Positions 1-3,792 of a stretch of DNA of 5,435 bases are shown one piece after another (position 1 is the stretch's first letter; each line of letters starts with the position of its first letter). The notes beneath the pieces are model-generated. The model did not search any database. It was given only the letters and a program-made list of their open reading frames with translations, and was not told the DNA's origin. A program made the translations under genes and the position numbers. Origin of the DNA: an uncultured bacterium (GTDB taxonomy: Bacteria; Verrucomicrobiota; Kiritimatiellia; RFP12; UBA1067); assembly GCA_946401765.1 (NCBI GenBank), contig CAMIVJ010000224.1, positions 1-5,435 on the forward strand, written 5' to 3'.

Positions 1-1846
1 CGCCGTTCGTGCCAGTGTTCGGCCAGACGAGATAGCCCATCGGCGTGGCCGCGAATTCGACGGCCTTGCCCGATTTCAAGAGCACGCCCTTCTCTGCCGC
101 CGCGTTGAGCGTGCAGCCAACGTCGTAGTACGTGCCGGACTGCGCACCGTAGACGGCATCGGAAGCAAGCCCCGTGACCGTTTCAACATCTCGGCTTTCG
201 GGAAGTTCCGTGTTGAACGGATCGAGCGTCCAGAGCGAAGCGTCCGGCCATGTGCCCCAGCAGACCTTCGTTCCTCCAGAACCTCCGCTGCGCAGTGTAC
301 GGTTGGCCACAGTGCTACCACGGTTAAACCTAAAGAGTGGAAAGAAGTTCGTCGTCACCACCTGGACGCCGCCGAGGGGTCGCAGCCTCTGGTGTCCATG
401 CGCCTGGCGAAAGTTGGAGCCACGGAACGTTATCGGGGCAAGACCACGCTCGTCGATGACATGTTCAATCAAGCAGTTGTCCGGATTCTCGGCAGCACCG
501 TTGCTGGCCCACGCCATAGCGGACACGGTGGGCGTTCCCTGTATACGGAAATAGAACGGCATGTATCCGCCGACCCATGTTCTGTTGACCCAATACGTAC
601 CACCCGAGATTTCATAGCGCGCATGTCCCGATCCGGCCCAAAGGTTGGCATTCGTGTGGATGCCACCCTCCTGGACAAAGCGCGCGGGGCTGCGCCCGTT
701 CAGCCAGCCCTTGCCGTCGGTTGCCAAATTGATATTTCCCGTAACGAGCGTACCCCCTGAAAGGAAAAACGCGTTCGTGATGTTCAGTACATTGCTTTTG
801 TCCGACGGTTCACCCTGATTGAAGAAAGTGATGGCGCTTGTCACATGCCCACCCGACATCCTGCCTGTTCCGCCGCAAATGAACTGAATCCCCGGAGCGT
901 CGATATTGCCGCCGGTTATTTCCAGTGTTCCGCCGTTGCGCACGATGATGTTGGCGGACGCCTGCCATTCGCCTCCGTCCACGATAATTCGCGAGTCGCC
1001 AGCCGGAGCGATGTTATAGAGCATCGGTCCCGCAACCGTCTGACCTAGTGTCCGCACCGTTCCATTCGACAAGGCAAAGTATCCCTTGCCGCCATCGTTC
1101 CACCCAATCGTCAAGTTGTAGCCGCTGTTCACCTCCAATCGTCCGCCCGTCATGAACACGCCACCTTCGCCGATAGGACTATGCCCAATGTTCAGACCCT
1201 TCTGGCCTACCGCTTCGCTGTTTGCGGTTCCCGCGAAAAGAGCGCCGCCGTTTATATGCAGACGGGCATTCTTGCCGTCGGCATTGTAGTTTCCCAGCGT
1301 TCTGAATCCGCCAACCTGAATGTTCACGTTTGAGATGCATCCGCCTTCATCAATGCGGAGGACGGGATTGTAAGCTTGTCCGATGCCGAAGCGCACTTCG
1401 CAGACATTGGTGATGACGGAATTGACGTATCCGCACCCGCCTTGGTTCCACTGCACGAGAATCCTCGTGCCATGCGTTTTCGGATTGACCCATGCGCCTG
1501 TCTTATCGGAAACCATGTTTTTTTCATGCCACCAATAACCGCCGGCGGTGCTGTACGGATTGTCTGTGTCGAACCAGTTGCGGAACGTGGTCAAGTCCCT
1601 GTCGGCTATTGCCGTAGAAGTGTTGCTCTCACGCCAGCCACACCAGTTCATCGTGGCGTCATTCTGTGCCGCCGATGCAGACAAGGCAATCAGCCCCATA
1701 CCCACGATAGTCGCAGCCTTCTTGTGCACTCTGTAGAATGGAGACAATCGCCTCGGCGTTTCAGCCGGTGTAACTTCCTCCACGTCAAACCATGCGTGTG
1801 TATTTCCCGCATACGGCTTTCCATCGAGTGTTTTTCTTGTTACCAT
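1..1846 (-). CDS. Large secreted beta-helix / autotransporter-passenger-like protein, 3' end off the window
   Basis: The frame is open from 1846 to the left edge (615 codons, no stop), so the C-terminus is missing. ATG 1846 is preferred over ATG 1855, because AAAGGA (1855-1860) sits 8 nt before 1846 but abuts or overlaps 1855. Residues 1-43 form a polar leader containing PYAGN-T-H and TPRR. A hydrophobic segment (about 44-55) and an ASA-A/SAA-Q cleavage region near 59-60 follow, which together look like a Sec signal peptide with an overlong n-region. From about residue 165 the body is rich in short Gly-Gly turns followed by beta strands (for example GGRLEVN 234-240, GGTLEITGGNI 305-315, GGTLVTGNI 364-372, GGTYWV 415-420). 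This is typical of right-handed beta-helix passengers with autotransporter-associated repeats in PVC bacteria. The protein is probably cell-surface or extracellular; substrate and binding role are unknown. No catalytic motif is visible. The missing C-terminus should hold the anchor (autotransporter barrel, PEP-CTERM or another sorting signal). It is transcribed divergently from the regulator at 2018. Confidence 0.85.
   Translation of the reverse strand, partial: MVTRKTLDGKPYAGNTHAWFDVEEVTPAETPRRLSPFYRVHKKAATIVGMGLIALSASAAQNDATMNWCGWRESNTSTAIADRDLTTFRNWFDTDNPYSTAGGYWWHEKNMVSDKTGAWVNPKTHGTRILVQWNQGGCGYVNSVITNVCEVRFGIGQAYNPVLRIDEGGCISNVNIQVGGFRTLGNYNADGKNARLHINGGALFAGTANSEAVGQKGLNIGHSPIGEGGVFMTGGRLEVNSGYNLTIGWNDGGKGYFALSNGTVRTLGQTVAGPMLYNIAPAGDSRIIVDGGEWQASANIIVRNGGTLEITGGNIDAPGIQFICGGTGRMSGGHVTSAITFFNQGEPSDKSNVLNITNAFFLSGGTLVTGNINLATDGKGWLNGRSPARFVQEGGIHTNANLWAGSGHARYEISGGTYWVNRTWVGGYMPFYFRIQGTPTVSAMAWASNGAAENPDNCLIEHVIDERGLAPITFRGSNFRQAHGHQRLRPLGGVQVVTTNFFPLFRFNRGSTVANRTLRSGGSGGTKVCWGTWPDASLWTLDPFNTELPESRDVETVTGLASDAVYGAQSGTYYDVGCTLNAAAEKGVLLKSGKAVEFAATPMGYLVWPNTGTNG
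1749..1758 (-). other. Small GC hairpin at the position expected for intron domain VI
   Basis: The minus strand reads CGCCGAGGCG, a 4-bp perfect stem (CGCC/GGCG) around a 2-nt centre, 28 nt after the domain V-like hairpin. It encodes most of Thr-Pro-Arg-Arg (residues 30-33 of the secreted protein). In group II introns, domain VI is a short stem-loop just after domain V, so the position is suggestive. The stem is too short to be convincing alone, and a bulged branch-point adenosine cannot be identified. Confidence 0.3.
1787..1819 (-). other. Group II intron domain V-like sequence inside a coding leader
   Basis: On the minus strand this 33-nt stretch begins AAGCCGTATGCGGGAAA and ends ACGCATGGTTT. 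Bacterial group II intron domain V, as I recall it, has the form GAGCCGTATGCG-loop-CGCACGTACGGTTC. The 5' arm is nearly identical. The 3' arm keeps the 2-nt bulge position but carries several substitutions. The fold still pairs AAGCC with GGTTT (one G-T wobble) but has two A-C mismatches in the rest of the stem. It encodes residues 10-20 of the secreted protein (K-P-Y-A-G-N-T-H-A-W-F). Compared with the recalled consensus, the Asn, Phe and following Asp codons differ only synonymously, which fits constraint on protein rather than RNA. No intron-encoded reverse transcriptase or other intron domain is seen nearby, so this is at most a remnant or exapted piece. The consensus is from memory, not from an alignment. 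Confidence 0.6.
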
Positions 1847-1854
1847 GGACTTCA

Positions 1855-1860
1855 TCCTTT
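1855..1860 (-). promoter_or_regulatory. Shine-Dalgarno of the beta-helix gene
   Basis: AAAGGA on the minus strand lies 8 nt before ATG 1846, which is good spacing. It ends on the A of the alternative ATG at 1855, so it cannot serve that codon. It therefore decides the start at 1846 and argues that the domain V-like leader is translated. Confidence 0.6.
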
Positions 1861-1908
1861 CTCTCTGCCTGTTCTGCCGAGCTGAGCCTTGCTCTTCAAA
1901 TCAAGATT

Positions 1909-1917
1909 AGTATAGCA
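1909..1917 (-). promoter_or_regulatory. Extended -10 promoter of the beta-helix gene
   Basis: The minus strand carries TGCTATACT: a TG-N extension followed by TATACT, five of six matches to TATAAT. No good -35 hexamer is seen 16-18 bp upstream, which is tolerable for an extended -10 promoter. Predicted initiation near 1902 gives a 5' leader of roughly 55 nt. That leader includes a weak 4-bp hairpin (GAGC-N3-GCTC on the plus strand, 1884-1894). Confidence 0.5.
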
Positions 1918-1935
1918 TAACACACTCGTTTATGC

Positions 1936-1975
1936 ATCTCCATATGCGTAAGAATTATATCTCCATTTACGAGAT
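1936..1975. promoter_or_regulatory. Candidate operator: direct repeat plus inverted repeat between divergent promoters
   Basis: ATCTCCAT occurs twice on the plus strand, at 1936-1943 and 1959-1966, 23 bp apart start to start. The second copy is also the left arm of a perfect inverted repeat, ATCTC-N7-GAGAT (1959-1975). Direct repeats about two helical turns apart are typical AraC/XylR-type targets. The block lies upstream of both predicted promoters and ends 4 bp before the regulator's -35. Binding by the adjacent regulator is inference. Confidence 0.5.
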
Positions 1976-1979
1976 TGTA

Positions 1980-2009
1980 TTGAGGTCGAGAGAGCATATA
2001 TGGTATAAT
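1980..2009 (+). promoter_or_regulatory. Promoter of the XylR-type regulator
   Basis: TTGAGG (1980-1985, four of six matches to TTGACA) is followed after 18 bp by a perfect TATAAT (2004-2009), which carries a TG-N extension (TGGTATAAT). Initiation is expected around A2016/A2017, immediately before ATG 2018, which implies a leaderless or nearly leaderless message. This is the strongest sigma-70-type promoter seen in the window. Confidence 0.65.
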
Positions 2010-2017
2010 CAGCGCAA

Positions 2018-3172
2018 ATGGACACGATACTCTATTTCCAGTCTCCGACAAAGACAAGCGCCCCCGACAAAATCGCAGGCGTTCGCCGCCATGCCGCAGC
2101 AGCAAACTGGCACGTTCAGGTGGTTGACGGACTTCCATCACCAGCCACACTCACGCAGCTAGTCGAATTCTGGCATCCACTCGGCGCTATAGCAGAATGC
2201 GGCGGCGGATATCAGGAGATTCCAACAGACCTCTTCACCGGCTTGCCGGTGGTCTATCTTGACCGAAACCCTCGCACCCTTCCTCCTGATGTTCCGTGCA
2301 TCAGCCACGATTCTATCGCCACCGGACGCCTTGCCGCAAAGGAACTGCTCGTCGCCGGGCATCCGAACTTCGCCTTCGTGCCTTATCCTCAGCCTCGTTT
2401 CTGGAGCGACGACCGCGAACGTGGATTCAAAGAGGCGCTTGCGCTTAACGGCCGAACATGCGAAACGTTTAGCAGCGTACGACACTCGCCGCAAAGCGTC
2501 GTATGGCAGAAGTCGCTTCGCAAATGGATCACGCGGCTCCCAAAACCGTGCGGAATCTTCGCCGCAAACGACAGCGTGGCGGCAGAGGTGCTGACAGCCG
2601 CCGCGCAGTCGGGATTCGACATTCCGCGCGAGATCGCGGTATGCGGCGTGGACAACTTCGCGCCAATCTGCGAACACACCTTGCCGCCGCTCACAAGCAT
2701 CCAACCCGACTTTATGCTCGCCGGAGAACTCGCAGCCCGAACGCTTGGCAAAATCGTAAGAGATAAAAATCGGCAGCGGACGGTTCGTCTCACATTCGGT
2801 CCGGCAGGCATTGTCCGAAGGGCCTCGACGCGCACTGCGAGCCGCTACGATCCACAGGTAACGGCGGCTTTGGAACTGATACGCCAGCGGGCCTGCGATG
2901 GTATCTCGTCCGCAGACGTTGTCGTGCTCTTCAAATGTTCGCGACGCATGGCGGAAATACGCTTCCACAAAATCGTCGGACATTCCATCCTCGACGAGAT
3001 ACAGTCCGTGAGACTCGAAAAGGCGAAGGAGATGCTTTCACACTCCACGCATACCATATCCGCCATCGCAAACTTCTGCGGCTTCAACGCAGCAAACGCC
3101 CTATGGAAGTTCTTCCGCCAGGAAACCGGCCTCTCGCCATCAGAATGGCGCAGAAGCGCACTCTCTACTTGA
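2018..3172 (+). CDS. XylR-type transcriptional regulator (LacI/PBP-like sensor + AraC-type HTH)
   Basis: This is a complete 384-residue protein, close to the length I recall for E. coli XylR (about 390). Residues 1-270 resemble the LacI/periplasmic sugar-binding fold: a short first strand (ILYF), then FAFVPYPQPRFWSDDRERGF (118-137), then the family core FAANDSVAAEVL (181-192) and IAVCGVDN (206-213), ending PPLTSI (223-228). Residues about 278-384 form an AraC/XylS DNA-binding domain with two helix-turn-helix units. The second shows ISAIANFCGF (347-356) and FFRQETGLSPSEWR (365-378), the usual signature. There is no N-terminal LacI HTH, as expected for the XylR architecture. ATG 2018 matches the family's N-terminus although no Shine-Dalgarno precedes it. 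The protein is cytoplasmic; it probably binds a sugar effector and acts on the repeats at 1936-1975 to control itself and the divergent surface-protein gene. The effector cannot be told from sequence, so no symbol is assigned. Confidence 0.92.
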   Translation: MDTILYFQSPTKTSAPDKIAGVRRHAAAANWHVQVVDGLPSPATLTQLVEFWHPLGAIAECGGGYQEIPTDLFTGLPVVYLDRNPRTLPPDVPCISHDSIATGRLAAKELLVAGHPNFAFVPYPQPRFWSDDRERGFKEALALNGRTCETFSSVRHSPQSVVWQKSLRKWITRLPKPCGIFAANDSVAAEVLTAAAQSGFDIPREIAVCGVDNFAPICEHTLPPLTSIQPDFMLAGELAARTLGKIVRDKNRQRTVRLTFGPAGIVRRASTRTASRYDPQVTAALELIRQRACDGISSADVVVLFKCSRRMAEIRFHKIVGHSILDEIQSVRLEKAKEMLSHSTHTISAIANFCGFNAANALWKFFRQETGLSPSEWRRSALST

Positions 3173-3776
3173 TGATTTCGGATTCGGGGAGCGGGTATGT
3201 CTTGGCGGCCTTGCTCCAATTGGAGTTTGAGACAAACGATTTCTCCACCGAGTCGTTGATCACCAGCTGTATGATGCAGCCCGTCACACGCGATCCCTTC
3301 GTATCGGACTTCACGGACGTGCTGCCGCCCCTGCGCCTTCCCCTTCCTCTTCCCCTTGTTGACGTAATGGTCTTCGTACGCACGAGCTTCTCGGTTGGTG
3401 ACGTGACATCGGTCTTGAACACGCCCTTCTCGTCCAGCACCACGGGAATCGTCTTCTTTTCTCCGAGAAACACGGTACGCCCGTCGGTCGTGCCGATGAA
3501 ATAGCACTCGAGCTTCACGGAACCGGCGGCGGGAAGCGACTTGCCGCTGAATGACACGGTGACCGGCCACGACACGCTACGGCTCGTCGTCTTTGTCTTG
3601 ACCGAGGTCCTAGAATTGCGTCCGCCCGATTTCGTAGCCCCTCCGCCCTTGGCAGTGGACTGCTCCGCCGCCGGGTTTCCGACACGAAGCGAACTTATGT
3701 ACCCATGCTCCTCGGCGGCCGTCGCCGCGAATGCCGCCGCGCAAAGCAGCATTGCCATGGTCTTCAGGCATTTCAT
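3165..3776 (-). CDS. Small basic secreted protein of unknown function with an Arg-Gly tract
   Basis: This is a 203-residue protein. ATG 3776 is chosen over ATG 3800 because AGGAGGG (3784-3790) lies 7 nt upstream, and because the next residues form a classic signal peptide: MKCLK, a hydrophobic core, and cleavage near ATA-A (about residue 20). The mature part starts with a Gly/Ser/Thr/Lys-rich, probably disordered stretch (about 35-68). A beta-rich segment follows (about 69-133: SWPVTVSF, SVKLECYF, KTIPVVLD, GVFKTDV), possibly an immunoglobulin-like sandwich. Next come a basic Arg-Gly tract (141-150) and a final beta/helix part (163-203) ending in NSNWSKAAKTYPLP. There are two cysteines in the mature part (91 and 167), one on each side of the basic tract. 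I do not recognise a named family. It lies 16 nt after the hydrolase gene and is probably co-transcribed and co-exported with it. Its TAG stop overlaps the convergent regulator gene by 8 bp. Confidence 0.8.
   Translation of the reverse strand: MKCLKTMAMLLCAAAFAATAAEEHGYISSLRVGNPAAEQSTAKGGGATKSGGRNSRTSVKTKTTSRSVSWPVTVSFSGKSLPAAGSVKLECYFIGTTDGRTVFLGEKKTIPVVLDEKGVFKTDVTSPTEKLVRTKTITSTRGRGRGRRRGGSTSVKSDTKGSRVTGCIIQLVINDSVEKSFVSNSNWSKAAKTYPLPESEIIK
3336..3357 (-). repeat. Hexanucleotide purine tract encoding Arg-Gly repeats
   Basis: The minus strand has an uninterrupted 22-nt purine run made of near-identical 6-nt units (AGGGGA, AGAGGA, AGGGGA, then AGG), reading Arg-Gly three times plus Arg. The units differ by one base, and most arginines in the run use AGG/AGA. 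Each unit looks like a Shine-Dalgarno core. Such a tract can change copy number by slippage without losing frame. Confidence 0.7.
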
Positions 3777-3783
3777 CTGTTTT

Positions 3784-3790
3784 CCCTCCT
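3784..3790 (-). promoter_or_regulatory. Strong Shine-Dalgarno between the hydrolase and the small secreted protein
   Basis: AGGAGGG on the minus strand lies 7 nt before ATG 3776, just after the TAG stop of the hydrolase (3793-3795). It fixes the downstream start and supports a two-gene operon with separately initiated translation. Confidence 0.8.
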
Positions 3791-3792
3791 GT

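Noticed and set aside
1748..1756. Twin-arginine (Tat) signal from PRRLSPF in the beta-helix leader
   Set aside because: The phenylalanine is not at the required position after RR, no lysine follows, and the hydrophobic core is ten residues farther on. A Sec signal fits better.
1848..1855. ATG 1855 as start of the beta-helix gene
   Set aside because: The purine motif AAAGG abuts this codon, leaving no Shine-Dalgarno spacing; ATG 1846, three codons later, has 8-nt spacing. The difference is only three residues.
1700..1860. A functional group II intron
   Set aside because: Only domain V/VI-like pieces are seen, with mismatches in the stem. No reverse-transcriptase frame or upstream intron domains lie nearby.
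174..1885. Plus-strand frames at 174-554, 392-760, 845-1048 and 1376-1885
   Set aside because: All lie opposite the uninterrupted beta-helix frame and show no signal peptide, domain or ribosome site.
1896..2162. Short frames across the divergent promoter region (84 codons minus, 76 codons plus)
   Set aside because: They overlap promoter elements and the start of the regulator and have no ribosome site or protein-like composition.
2159..2983. 274-codon open frame on the minus strand inside the regulator gene
   Set aside because: It has no recognisable fold, an Arg/Ala-rich shadow composition and no ribosome site. The plus-strand frame has clear LacI/AraC signatures.
2845..3570. 241-codon minus-strand frame spanning the convergent junction
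   Set aside because: It lies out of frame over two well-supported genes and its translation is low-complexity and basic, as expected of a shadow.
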